DNA from: Mycobacterium sp. D16Q13
Lineage (GTDB): Bacteria > Actinomycetota > Actinomycetes > Mycobacteriales > Mycobacteriaceae
Reading direction: 5' to 3'
NCBI RefSeq assembly: GCF_002013375.1
Contig: NZ_MAEW01000003.1
Location: 682,001 to 746,000 of the forward strand
DNA: 64,000 nt
The position numbers and the translations under genes were made by a program. Positions 53,387 to 62,569 of this stretch are shown here, one piece after another. The notes under the pieces are model-generated. The model was given only the letters and a program-made list of their open reading frames with translations. It was not told the origin of the DNA and made no database searches. Position 1 is the stretch's first letter. Each line of letters opens with the position of its first letter.

Positions 53387-54613
53387 TCATGCGCCGGTGT
53401 CGAGCCGGGCCAGCCGGTCACCGAGGTACCCGCGGAATACCTCGTTATCCGTGAGTACCAATGCTTTTCGGTAGGCGTCCGCTGCCTCCCGATTCCGGCC
53501 GAGTCTGGTGAGCAGATCGGCGCGCGCGGCATGCAGTGGGTAGTAGGCGTCGAGATGCTGCCGCAGCGAGTCGATGGCATCCAGTCCGGCCTGCGCGCCG
53601 TCGCGTTCACCAATGGCCACCGCACGATTGAGGGCGACGACAGTGGTGGGAGTGAACACCGTCAGCTGGTCATACAGCGCGACGATCTGGCCCCAGTCGG
53701 TAAGCGCTGCCGAGGGAGCGTCGTCATGAACGGCATTGATGGCGGCCTGGATCTGATACGGGCCCGGGGCGTTGCGCCTCAGGCAGCGTCGTACCAGTTG
53801 GTGCCCCTCCTCGATCATCGCGTGGTTCCACCGCGTGCGGTCCTGATCGGCGAGCAGCACGAGCGCTCCGGCGCCATCGGTCCGGGCGGGACGGCGGGCC
53901 TCGGTGAGCAGCACCAATGCGAGCAGTCCCACGGCCTCGGGTTCGTCGGGCATCAGATCAGCGAGCACCCTCGCCAGCCTGATCGCCTCGGCGGACAGAT
54001 CCGTGCGGGTGAGCGTGGTGCCTGAAGAGGCGGCATAGCCCTCGTTGTAGACGAGGTAGAGCGCGGCCAGCACCGATGACAGCCGGTCCGGCAGATCGTG
54101 ATCCCCGGGCACTCGGTACGGAATACCCGCCGACGCGATCTTCTTCTTGGCTCGTGTGATGCGCGCGGCCATGGTCGATTCGGAGACCAGATACGCATGG
54201 GCGATCTCGGGCGTGGTGAGTCCGCCGAGTAAGCGCAGTGTCAGGGCGACCTGCGCCTCGGGGGACAGCGCCGGGTGACAGCAGGTGAAGATGAGCCGCA
54301 GGCGATCATCCTGCACCGGACCCACCTCCTGGGGTTCCGGTTGCTCCTCGTCGAGAGCCGTTGCCTCCCTGGACAGTTCGTCGCGCCGCCGGTCGCGCCG
54401 CAGTTTGTCGATGCCGCGGTTGCGGGCCGTCGTGGTGATCCACGCGCCGGGATTCGGCGGTATGCCGTCCTGCGGCCATTTCGCGATGGCTACCTCGAAC
54501 GCTTCTTGTACGGCGTCCTCGGCGAGGTCGATGCTGCCGAAGTAGCGGATCAAGGTCGCCACGGTGCGGCCGTACTCCTCGCGGAAGATCCGGCCTATCT
54601 CGTCGTGCGCCAC
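53387..54613 (-). CDS. ECF RNA polymerase sigma factor with TPR-like C-terminal extension (ECF42 type)
   Basis: 408 residues from GTG 54613. Sigma region 2 includes DLAEDAVQEAFEVAIAKWP and GAWITTTARNRGIDKLRR; region 4 is TLRLLGGLTTPEIAHAYLVSESTMAARITRAKKKI. A helical extension of about 220 residues with DAFP/TPR-like repeats follows, ending AADAYRKALVLTDNEVFRGYL. This architecture defines ECF42, which usually pairs with DGPF (YCII) genes and has no anti-sigma factor. Here the DGPF genes are 6 kb away but share its promoter pattern, pointing to autoregulation. Confidence 0.93.
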   Translation of the reverse strand: MAHDEIGRIFREEYGRTVATLIRYFGSIDLAEDAVQEAFEVAIAKWPQDGIPPNPGAWITTTARNRGIDKLRRDRRRDELSREATALDEEQPEPQEVGPVQDDRLRLIFTCCHPALSPEAQVALTLRLLGGLTTPEIAHAYLVSESTMAARITRAKKKIASAGIPYRVPGDHDLPDRLSSVLAALYLVYNEGYAASSGTTLTRTDLSAEAIRLARVLADLMPDEPEAVGLLALVLLTEARRPARTDGAGALVLLADQDRTRWNHAMIEEGHQLVRRCLRRNAPGPYQIQAAINAVHDDAPSAALTDWGQIVALYDQLTVFTPTTVVALNRAVAIGERDGAQAGLDAIDSLRQHLDAYYPLHAARADLLTRLGRNREAADAYRKALVLTDNEVFRGYLGDRLARLDTGA

Positions 54614-54654
54614 GGGTCAATGGTGCCTCTCAGGTGTCGTGTGTCCTATCAGGA

Positions 54655-54682
54655 CCACGAACAGCAGGTATCTCAATCGACA
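54655..54682 (-). promoter_or_regulatory. Candidate autoregulated promoter of the ECF42-type sigma gene
   Basis: Minus strand: TGTCGATT, 13 bp, TTCGTGG, 42 bp before the GTG start. Identical elements and spacing occur at the YCII pair (47277-47304). Confidence 0.75.
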
Positions 54683-54701
54683 GCGCGCGACAATTGACCC
54701 C

Positions 54702-55034
54702 ATGGCCTATGACGAGGACCTCGTGGAGCGCATCCGTGAAGTGATCGCGGCAACGAAGGGTGTCACCGAGAAACGGATGTTTGGCGGCCTCGCGTTTCTG
54801 GTGGACGGGCACATGACGGTCGCCGCGAAACGCGAAGGCGGACTACTGGCCCGCTGCGATCCCCACGACACCGAGGCCCTGACGGCCAAGAAGCATGTGA
54901 GCCGGATGGTGATGGGTGGGCGCGAGATGGATGGCTGGTTGAGCATCGACGCCGAGGGTGTGCGCACCAAGCGACAGCTGGAGCCGTGGGTGAAACGGGC
55001 ACTGGCCTTCGCCGGGTCGCTTCCACCCAAGTAG
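54702..55034 (+). CDS. TfoX N-terminal domain protein
   Basis: 110 residues from ATG 54702. MAYDEDLVERIREVI, VTEKRMFGGLAFLVDGHM and KKHVSRMVMGGREMDGW are the signature of the TfoX-N family. In proteobacteria TfoX regulates competence; actinobacterial single-domain members have no known role. Divergent from the sigma gene, 88 bp apart, sharing the region with its promoter. Confidence 0.9.
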   Translation: MAYDEDLVERIREVIAATKGVTEKRMFGGLAFLVDGHMTVAAKREGGLLARCDPHDTEALTAKKHVSRMVMGGREMDGWLSIDAEGVRTKRQLEPWVKRALAFAGSLPPK

Positions 55035-55048
55035 ACCGCGCCGATCGA

Positions 55049-56725
55049 CTATCCGCCGCGCAGCACCATCAGTTTCTGCATATCGGCCAGGCCCTGCTCC
55101 TGCGCCTCACCCAGGAACGTCGGCAACGGCGCCTGCACCTCAGGCAGCACCTCGTTGTCGATGAGGGCTTGCAGCCCGGCCTCCTTGCCCCCGCGCCCTG
55201 TCTGGTTCTCGATCTCTTGCTGACCGGAAGGCGTTGAATAGTCATAGAATTCGCGATCCGACGGCCGCGCACTGTCGATCTGCATGCCGCCGGATTTCCA
55301 GTACGAGTAGGTGGCCAGCTTCGCCTCGGCGGTACGGACCGCGACGATATGACTGGGCGCCGAGGTGGGGATCTCGGTGGGCGCGTTCTCACCCATCACC
55401 GCACGGATCTGGGGATCCTTGAGGAAGGTGGCCATCTCTTCCACCGACATGTCATCGGTGACGTGCGCGATCCACTTGCGCCCTGCCGCATTGTTTTTAG
55501 CGATGCCGGCGATGTCGGCGCGCGCGGCCAGATACGAAAAACGCGGATCAGAACGCCAGCTATTGCCGCCGGAACCGATCGTCAGCAGCAGGGGTGCGAG
55601 GTCAACGCTGGAGGTCAGCTGGGTGCGCGTGTCCCCCGGCTTCGGGGTGAGCACACCGTGCGGATCGCGGATGTACAGCGGAACCCGGATGGCCTCCTCG
55701 TACGCAGTGGCCCCCTTGCCGCGCAGTCCATGCGAGCCCGCGTATTCGCCATGATCGGAGGTGAAGACGACGACGGTGTTGCGATCCACCTCTGGGCGCG
55801 ATGCCAGCTTGTCCAGCACCCGGCCGACCTGGGCATCCACCTGCTGTTGTAGCCACAGGTACATATCAAGGCAGCGGGCCCATTGACGGGCCATATCCGG
55901 TCCCGAGTAGGTCACCGCGCCCGTCATGATCGGCGACATGAAATTGGCGTAGTCGATCTGCAGCTGCGGCTTGCCGTGCTGGCGCAGCTCATCGGGCGTC
56001 TGGAAGTTGACCGGCACAGCATCAAACCAGTGCGGAACATCTTCCGGGAGAGGATTCTTGGGCCACCAGCAGATGTCATGCGGATTCACCAGAGAGACCG
56101 TCGTGCACCACGGCCCCTTGCCTGCCTCGGCGTCGAACCACCCCGCGAACTGGTCGACGATCCCCGGGTCCTTCTGCAGTCCCTGGTTCGGCATGCCGTT
56201 CGGCGACGGGAAGGTGCCGCCCGAGAAACCATGTGCATCAAGACCTTCGGGTGTGTTGTCACTCCAGTGACCGAGATGCCACTTGCCCCACCACCAGGTC
56301 TGATATCCCTGCTGTCGCAGCATGGTGCCCCAGGTGGGGAACTGCGGTGCCAGGCTCGATTCGGTTGGCCCCTCCCCGGTGAACAGACATCCGGTCTGAT
56401 GTGAGTACAGCCCGGTCGTCATGGCTCCCCGTGACGGGGTGCACATGTTCGATGCGGTGTAGTGCGACGCGAAGGTGATGCTGTCCCTTTGCAATCGACT
56501 AAGACTGGGTAAGAGGTTGGTGAGTTTCTGAACATCGGGGAACCACTGCGGGGCCCGCATCTGATCCACGACGATCACCAAGATGTTCGGCTTGTTCCCG
56601 CCGGCTGACGGTGAATCAGTGCGACTCGGCTTGCGGAGCAGCTCATATCCCCCGAAACCGACCGCGGCGGCACCCGCCGCAACAGCCCCAGTGGTCAGCA
56701 CGGTCCTGCGGTTGAGCTCGGCCAT
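55049..56725 (-). CDS. Tat-exported sulfatase (formylglycine type)
   Basis: 558 residues. N-terminal LNRRTVLTTGAVAAGAAAVGFGGYE is a twin-arginine signal. The sulfatase signature MCTPSRGAMTTG has the Cys converted to formylglycine (CxPSR), preceded by metal-binding VIVVDQM; FTSDHGEYAGSHGLRGKG is the second conserved block with Asp-His metal ligands. An arylsulfatase/phosphonate-type hydrolase of the cell envelope; substrate unknown. Convergent with the TfoX-like gene. 68 bp downstream of the next gene's stop on the same strand. Confidence 0.95.
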   Translation of the reverse strand: MAELNRRTVLTTGAVAAGAAAVGFGGYELLRKPSRTDSPSAGGNKPNILVIVVDQMRAPQWFPDVQKLTNLLPSLSRLQRDSITFASHYTASNMCTPSRGAMTTGLYSHQTGCLFTGEGPTESSLAPQFPTWGTMLRQQGYQTWWWGKWHLGHWSDNTPEGLDAHGFSGGTFPSPNGMPNQGLQKDPGIVDQFAGWFDAEAGKGPWCTTVSLVNPHDICWWPKNPLPEDVPHWFDAVPVNFQTPDELRQHGKPQLQIDYANFMSPIMTGAVTYSGPDMARQWARCLDMYLWLQQQVDAQVGRVLDKLASRPEVDRNTVVVFTSDHGEYAGSHGLRGKGATAYEEAIRVPLYIRDPHGVLTPKPGDTRTQLTSSVDLAPLLLTIGSGGNSWRSDPRFSYLAARADIAGIAKNNAAGRKWIAHVTDDMSVEEMATFLKDPQIRAVMGENAPTEIPTSAPSHIVAVRTAEAKLATYSYWKSGGMQIDSARPSDREFYDYSTPSGQQEIENQTGRGGKEAGLQALIDNEVLPEVQAPLPTFLGEAQEQGLADMQKLMVLRGG

Positions 56726-56793
56726 GCATCCAACGTAACCGCAATTCCTGGCAATGAACGCCGAAGAACCCGGCCGGTTTTGGGTACGACGCG

Positions 56794-57843
56794 CTACGGC
56801 TGTGCGGGAGCCGTGGTCGCGGCGCCGGGTGCGGGCGCCGCGCCGCGCGGCGGAGCGACAGGCGCCGGCATCGGAGGCGGAGCACCTACCGGAGGCGCCG
56901 GCGCCGGCGCGGACCCCGGCGCCGGCCCTTCGGCCGCCGGGGGCTGCGTGCCCATGATCTCAATCTCGCTCACCGACACAAGACCGTTGAACGCGTCCTG
57001 CCGCTGGCCACTCTTGTTCACGATCGACACACCGGGTTCGGTGGCCTCGATGACCATGGTCACCGAATCGGTCACCACATTGACCTTGACACTTGCCAAC
57101 GCTCGGCTCACCGGGACCTGCTGTTTGACCGAACTACCGTCGCTGAATTCCCAACGCACCCTGGTGATCTTGCGGTTCTGGGCGAAGCGGTCGGATCCGT
57201 CGATATCGGTCTTGGCATATCCGGGCACCAAACCGACCGAGGTAACGAGTGTCGGGTGGTCGAACTTCGCCGTGATCGACTGGCCGTCTTGTTCCTTCCA
57301 CTGGCATCGCCAGGCGGTGAGCGGGTCGTTGTCGAATGCCTTAGCGGGGTCGTAGACGTACTTCACCCCATTGCTGTCGGTGCCGTCCTCGGCCTGAACG
57401 CAATTGGTGCTCAAGTCCACCGGCTTGACGGGACTCGACGGCACGGGAGGTGGCGCGGTGGTGGTCGTCGCCGCACTGCTCGTCGTCTTCGGATCATTCG
57501 GCGGCAGCATCCCGTGCGTCTGCTGCTGGGTGGAACCGTCGCCGTGCACCGCCATGTATCCGACGTAGCCGAGCCCCACGACCACGAGCAGACCAGCGAG
57601 CATCGCGAAGGCCATGATGATCCCGCGATGCGATCGCGCATTCGGATCGCGCCACGGATCGGAGAACTTCACCTGCGCGGCGAGGTTAGGCGGGCACGCG
57701 GGCAGCTGCGCCAGAGCTTCACGCAGATCCGGACGCGTGTGCCACAGTCGCAGCAGTTGATCCTGCGGTAGCGCCGGGTTGTGCGCGGCGGCAAGCTCCG
57801 CGTCGTAATCCGGCGCCGGTCCGTAGTTGTATGGACCGGTCAT
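56794..57843 (-). CDS. Membrane protein with N-terminal LRR-variant and extracellular discoidin-like domain
   Basis: 349 residues in modules: a cytosolic segment AAAHNPALPQDQLLRLWHTRPDLREALAQLP resembling variant leucine-rich repeats; one membrane helix (about 83-103); a Thr/Pro-rich spacer; a beta domain 147-300 (CVQAEDGTDS..., KAFDNDPLTAWRCQ) resembling discoidin/NedA carbohydrate-binding domains with two Cys; and a Pro/Ala/Gly-rich tail of about 50 residues. Probably a cell-wall-associated receptor or scaffold. Near aftD and lpqI, so a cell-envelope role is likely. No family known to me covers the whole chain. Confidence 0.8.
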   Translation of the reverse strand: MTGPYNYGPAPDYDAELAAAHNPALPQDQLLRLWHTRPDLREALAQLPACPPNLAAQVKFSDPWRDPNARSHRGIIMAFAMLAGLLVVVGLGYVGYMAVHGDGSTQQQTHGMLPPNDPKTTSSAATTTTAPPPVPSSPVKPVDLSTNCVQAEDGTDSNGVKYVYDPAKAFDNDPLTAWRCQWKEQDGQSITAKFDHPTLVTSVGLVPGYAKTDIDGSDRFAQNRKITRVRWEFSDGSSVKQQVPVSRALASVKVNVVTDSVTMVIEATEPGVSIVNKSGQRQDAFNGLVSVSEIEIMGTQPPAAEGPAPGSAPAPAPPVGAPPPMPAPVAPPRGAAPAPGAATTAPAQP

Positions 57844-58119
57844 GGGCGGCCATTATTCCGCACGAACGGGCGCCAGCGGCCACATGAGGCCACCCGCCAT
57901 GCCGGTCTATTCACGGTTCAACATGTTCCTTGCTCACTCGAGGCTCGCCCGAACCGAGTATCCGCAGGCCCGCAGAGTGCTCGTCTGCCCACCCCCGACC
58001 TCGCCAGTGATACCCAGCTAATCGTCGCAGTATCACAGTGGGTTGTCCGTCCAGAACTGTCACCCGTGACGGACGTGCTAGTTTGGCCGCTGGTATCTGC
58101 ATGACCCAGAGGAGCTCCG

Positions 58120-58293
58120 ATGACCAGATTTGTGGTGCCGGCCGCCGCAAGCGTGCTGATCGGCCTGCTGCTGGGCGCCGCCGCCGTCTTCGGCGTCACG
58201 CTGTCGGTCGAGCAGGACAAGAAGCCGGTCGTGACGGGAATCGATCCGTCGACCGCCATCCTCAACCGCCCCGATTACGGCAACCGGAGCTGA
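58120..58293 (+). CDS. Small DUF2613-like membrane/secreted peptide (Rv0236A-like)
   Basis: 57 residues from ATG 58120, with GGAGCTCCG ribosome site. A hydrophobic N-terminal helix (FVVPAAASVLIGLLLGAAAV) and a short polar tail TGIDPSTAILNRPDYGNRS. It sits 43 bp before aftD on the same strand, the position of Rv0236A in M. tuberculosis. Function unknown; possibly an AftD accessory. The preceding 57844-58119 stretch (276 bp) holds no other gene I can support. Confidence 0.75.
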   Translation: MTRFVVPAAASVLIGLLLGAAAVFGVTLSVEQDKKPVVTGIDPSTAILNRPDYGNRS

Positions 58294-58336
58294 CATCTCG
58301 CGGCCCCCGGCAGCGCCGCGCAGCATTTCCTGAGCC

Positions 58337-61300
58337 GTGACGCACCGCCTTGACTGTTCGCCGCTGAGTCGGCGGTGGCTCGCGGTCGCCGCGGCGTTCG
58401 CATTACTGCTGACCTTTGCCCAATCACCCGGGCAGATCTCCCCGGACACCAAGCTGGATCTGGCGATCAATCCGCTGCGGTTCGCCGCCCGGGCCCTCAA
58501 CCTGTGGAGCAGTGATCTGCCGTTCGGGCAGGCGCAGAACCAGGCATACGGCTATCTCTTTCCGCACGGCGCCTTCTTCTCACTGGGGCATCTACTCGGG
58601 GTGCCGGCCTGGGTGACGCAACGACTGTGGTGGGCACTGCTGGTGGTGGCCGGGTTCTGGGGCGTCATCCGGGTTGCCGAGGCGCTGGGTATCGGTACCC
58701 GCGGCTCCCGGATCATCGCGGCAGTCGCGTTCGCCCTGTCCCCCCGGGTGCTGACGACCCTGGGAGCCATCTCATCCGAAACACTGCCGATGATGCTGGC
58801 TCCGTGGGTGCTGTTGCCGGTCATCCTGACGTTCCAGGGCCGAATGTCCCCGCGCCGGGCGGCGGCATTGTCGGCTGTCGCGGTCGCATTGATGGGTGCG
58901 GTCAATGCTGTCGCCACCGCCCTCGCCTGCGGTGTGGCCGCCATCTGGTGGCTGGCCCACACACCGAACCGGACATGGCGGCGATTCACGGCATGGTGGA
59001 TTCCCTGCCTGGCGCTGGCCACCTCATGGTGGATCACCGCCCTGTTGATCTTCGGCAAGATCAGCCCGCGGTTCCTCGACTTCATCGAATCTTCCGGCGT
59101 CACCACGCAATGGACCTCTCTCACCGAGGTGCTGCGCGGGACCGACAGTTGGACGCCGTTCGTGGCCCCGACCGCGACGGCGGGTTCCTCGCTGGTCACC
59201 CAGTCGGCCATGGTCATCGCCACCGCCATGATCGCCGCTGCCGGTATGGCGGGGCTGGCAATGCGGGGCATGCCGGCACGCGGGCGCCTGGTCGCGATAC
59301 TTCTTGTTGGCCTCGTGCTGCTGACGGCCGGATACACCGGTGCACTCGGATCGCCTGTGGGCCAGCAGATCCAATTCTTCCTTGACGACGGCGGCACACC
59401 GCTGCGCAATGTGCACAAGCTCGAACCATTGATCCGCCTGCCACTGATTCTTGGCCTGGCACATGCCTTGTCGCGGATACCACTTCCCGCCAGTGTGACC
59501 GTCCGGGAGTGGCTCGCGGCGCTGGCGCGCCCGGAACGTAATCGGGCGGTTGCCCTTGGGATCGCGGTGTTGGTGGCGCTCGCCGCGAGCACATCGCTGG
59601 CCTGGACGGGCCGGCTGGTGCCCCGCGGCGGTTTCGACGAGATCCCCGGATACTGGAACGAGACGGCACACTGGCTGGCCGATCACGATGATGGCGGGCG
59701 CGCGCTCGTGGTACCGGGAGCTCCGTTCGCAATCCAGACTTGGGGCCTCACCCGCGACGAACCCCTGCAGGCGCTGGGCCAAACACCTTGGGGAGTACGG
59801 GATTCCATCCCACTGACACCTCCGGAAACCATCCGCGCCATCGACTCGGTACAGCAGTTGTTCGCCGCCGGCCGCCCCTCGGACGGGCTGGCCGACACCC
59901 TGGAGCAACAGGGCATCTCCTATCTGGTGGTGCGCAACGACCTCGACCCCGATACGTCCCGTTCCGCGCGACCGATCCTGGTGCACCACACCATCGACGG
60001 GTCTCCCGGGCTCACCAAGGTTGCCCAGTTCGGCGACCCCGTCGGGGCCGGGACCGTGGAAGGCTTTGTCGCCGATAGTGACCTACGCCCAAAGTATCCA
60101 GCGGTCGAGATTTACTCGGTGGGGCACGGAAAGGGTTATGGGGAACCGTATTTCGCGGACATCGACAGCATGCCCCGGGTCGCGGGTGGACCCGAAGCTC
60201 TGCTGCGCTTGGGTGAACGGCGCCGCCAGCTGAACCAGCCACCGCTGGGCCCATCTCTCTTGGCTACCGACGCCGCACAGGCAGGTCTGCGTCCCGGACC
60301 CGCGATGGTCACCGACAGTCCGTTGGCTCGTGAGACCGACTACGGGCGCGTCGACGATCATTCCTCGGCCATTCGCGCACCCGGCGATAAACGCCGAACC
60401 TTCAACCGAGTGCCCGACTACCCCGCCACCGGCGTCCCCGCCGTGAACGGAAGCTGGACAGGCGGGACCATCACCGCATCCAGCTCCGCTTCCGATTCCA
60501 CGGCGCTGCCCAATGTGGCCCCGGGCACCAGCACAGCCGCCGTCATCGATCGCGACAACGCGACGAGCTGGGTCAGCAGTTCACTGGAAGCCGCTCTTGG
60601 GCAATGGATTCGGGTGGACCTGGATCGGCCGATCACCAACGCGATCCTCACCGTGACACCGAGTGCCACCGCATTGGGAGCTCAGGTGCGGCGACTGGAG
60701 GTCGAGACCGATAACGGCACCACATCGGTGCGGTTCGATGAGCCGGGCAAGCCTTTGGATGTGGCGCTGCGGCCGGGGGAAACCAACTGGGTCAAGGTCA
60801 CGGCCACCGGCACCGAGGACGGCACCTCCGGCGTGCAGTTCGGCATCACTGAGCTATCCCTCACCCAGTACGACGCCGCGGGATACGCCCATTCCGTCGA
60901 TCTCCGCCACAGCGCAACCCTGCCCTCGCCTCCCGCGGAAGCCGCGGTGTTTGGCTGGGACTTGGGATCTCCGCTGGAGGGTCGACCCGGCTGCATGCCG
61001 TCCCCCGAGAGGCTGCGCTGCGCGGGAACACTCTCACTTGCCCCCGAGGAACCCGGCACCTTCATCCGGACACTGACTGTGCCCCGGCCTCTTTCGCTCA
61101 CACCACGGCTCTGGGTGCGGGCCCGCTCCGGCCCGCAACTGCGTGATCTGATCACGCAGCCCGGAACCACCGCGGCCTCCGGGAGCGCCGACCTGATTGA
61201 CCTGCGAGGCTCCTCCTATGCCGCCACCGACGGCGATCCCGGTACCGCCTGGACGGCGCCACAGGAGTCGGTACTGCGACAGCACCTGCCCTCTCTGGTG

Positions 61301-62569
61301 ATAAAACTCCCCAAACCCGTGGCCGTCGGCGGTATTCGGCTCCAGCCCAGCAAGACGGAGGTGCCTACACACCCCAAGCAGGTAGCCATCAACCTCGGCG
61401 ACGGACCCCAGATAAGGAACATCGACCCGAAGTCTCCCGAGACGACACTGGCATTGCATCCGGCTGTCACCGACACCATCACGGTCACGGTGACTGACTG
61501 GACCGACATCATTGACCGCACCGCGCTTGGAACCGATCAGAACAAGCCGCCCGGAATCGCCGAGCTCGTCGCGCTGGACACCGGCGGTCGGCCGGTCGCC
61601 CCGGCCGATGCGCGGGCCAATGGCAACCGCGTGATCAACATCGGATGCGCCGACGGCCCGGTGCTAGCGCTCGCCGGACGCTTCATCCCGATGTCCATCA
61701 CCACCACGGTGCGGGATCTGCTGGACGGCAATGCCATCCAGGCGACTCCGTGCGATACCGCACCCATCGCGACGGGCGCAGGGCCTCAGGACGTCACCGT
61801 CAATCCACGCCAGCAGTTCATCGTCGATGGCGTCCAGCTCACCGCGCCGGACGCGGCACCGGCCTCCGCGACCGCGACCGTGGCACCCACGGGCAGATGG
61901 GATGCGGCCCGGCGTGAGGTGACCGCGGATCCCGCGTCGCACGACCGGGTGCTGGTGGTGCCCGAAAGCATCAACCCCGGGTGGGTGGCTCGTGATGCAC
62001 AAGGGCACATCCTCGCCCCGGTACGGGTGAACGGATGGCAGCAGGGATGGGTGCTTCCGGCCGGCAGCGGCGGGCCGATCACACTCACCTTCGGCCTCGA
62101 CACCTGGTACCGGGCGGGACTGTTCGGCGGACTTGCGCTGCTTCCCGTCCTCGCACTGTTGGCCTTCATCCCCGTGCGCCGAAAAACCACCCTCGCCCAG
62201 GTGATCCCATGGCGCTCTGGCCGCGCGGCGGGTGTCGCGGTGCTGGCGGCTCTCACCGCCATCAGTGGCATCGCCGGGGCCGTGGTGGGCCTGGCCGCAT
62301 TGGCGTTCAAGGTGTGGGCGCGCTGGCCCCTGCGCACGCTCACGGCAGCGGGGGCCTATGTCTCCGGCGGTTCTCTGCTGCTGGCCGGAGCGGCCCTCTC
62401 CCGGCATCCGTGGCGATCGGTGGGTGGATACACCGGTCACTCGTGGTGGATTCAGCTGCTGGGGCTGACCTCTGTGACCGCCGTGGCGTTGGCTGCGGTG
62501 CGGCTCCCATCGCGCCGCTTCTGGAAGCGCCGCAATGCCTCCCGTGACGGAGATTCCACCAGCGCGTAA
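58337..62569 (+). CDS. aftD: Arabinofuranosyltransferase AftD
   Basis: 1410 residues from GTG 58337, about the length of Rv0236c. N-terminal GT-C membrane region of about 11-12 helices to residue 430 with the first loop DTKLDLAINPLRF and acidic residues likely at the catalytic site; a large periplasmic part with several beta carbohydrate-binding modules (SSSASDSTALPNVAPG..VIDRDNATSWVSS and SYAATDGDPGTAWTAPQ are discoidin-like), and C-terminal helices near 1280-1390. It adds arabinofuranose from decaprenyl-phosphoarabinose to arabinogalactan/lipoarabinomannan. The last 118 bp overlap the convergent acyltransferase gene. Confidence 0.97.
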   Translation: MTHRLDCSPLSRRWLAVAAAFALLLTFAQSPGQISPDTKLDLAINPLRFAARALNLWSSDLPFGQAQNQAYGYLFPHGAFFSLGHLLGVPAWVTQRLWWALLVVAGFWGVIRVAEALGIGTRGSRIIAAVAFALSPRVLTTLGAISSETLPMMLAPWVLLPVILTFQGRMSPRRAAALSAVAVALMGAVNAVATALACGVAAIWWLAHTPNRTWRRFTAWWIPCLALATSWWITALLIFGKISPRFLDFIESSGVTTQWTSLTEVLRGTDSWTPFVAPTATAGSSLVTQSAMVIATAMIAAAGMAGLAMRGMPARGRLVAILLVGLVLLTAGYTGALGSPVGQQIQFFLDDGGTPLRNVHKLEPLIRLPLILGLAHALSRIPLPASVTVREWLAALARPERNRAVALGIAVLVALAASTSLAWTGRLVPRGGFDEIPGYWNETAHWLADHDDGGRALVVPGAPFAIQTWGLTRDEPLQALGQTPWGVRDSIPLTPPETIRAIDSVQQLFAAGRPSDGLADTLEQQGISYLVVRNDLDPDTSRSARPILVHHTIDGSPGLTKVAQFGDPVGAGTVEGFVADSDLRPKYPAVEIYSVGHGKGYGEPYFADIDSMPRVAGGPEALLRLGERRRQLNQPPLGPSLLATDAAQAGLRPGPAMVTDSPLARETDYGRVDDHSSAIRAPGDKRRTFNRVPDYPATGVPAVNGSWTGGTITASSSASDSTALPNVAPGTSTAAVIDRDNATSWVSSSLEAALGQWIRVDLDRPITNAILTVTPSATALGAQVRRLEVETDNGTTSVRFDEPGKPLDVALRPGETNWVKVTATGTEDGTSGVQFGITELSLTQYDAAGYAHSVDLRHSATLPSPPAEAAVFGWDLGSPLEGRPGCMPSPERLRCAGTLSLAPEEPGTFIRTLTVPRPLSLTPRLWVRARSGPQLRDLITQPGTTAASGSADLIDLRGSSYAATDGDPGTAWTAPQESVLRQHLPSLVIKLPKPVAVGGIRLQPSKTEVPTHPKQVAINLGDGPQIRNIDPKSPETTLALHPAVTDTITVTVTDWTDIIDRTALGTDQNKPPGIAELVALDTGGRPVAPADARANGNRVINIGCADGPVLALAGRFIPMSITTTVRDLLDGNAIQATPCDTAPIATGAGPQDVTVNPRQQFIVDGVQLTAPDAAPASATATVAPTGRWDAARREVTADPASHDRVLVVPESINPGWVARDAQGHILAPVRVNGWQQGWVLPAGSGGPITLTFGLDTWYRAGLFGGLALLPVLALLAFIPVRRKTTLAQVIPWRSGRAAGVAVLAALTAISGIAGAVVGLAALAFKVWARWPLRTLTAAGAYVSGGSLLLAGAALSRHPWRSVGGYTGHSWWIQLLGLTSVTAVALAAVRLPSRRFWKRRNASRDGDSTSA

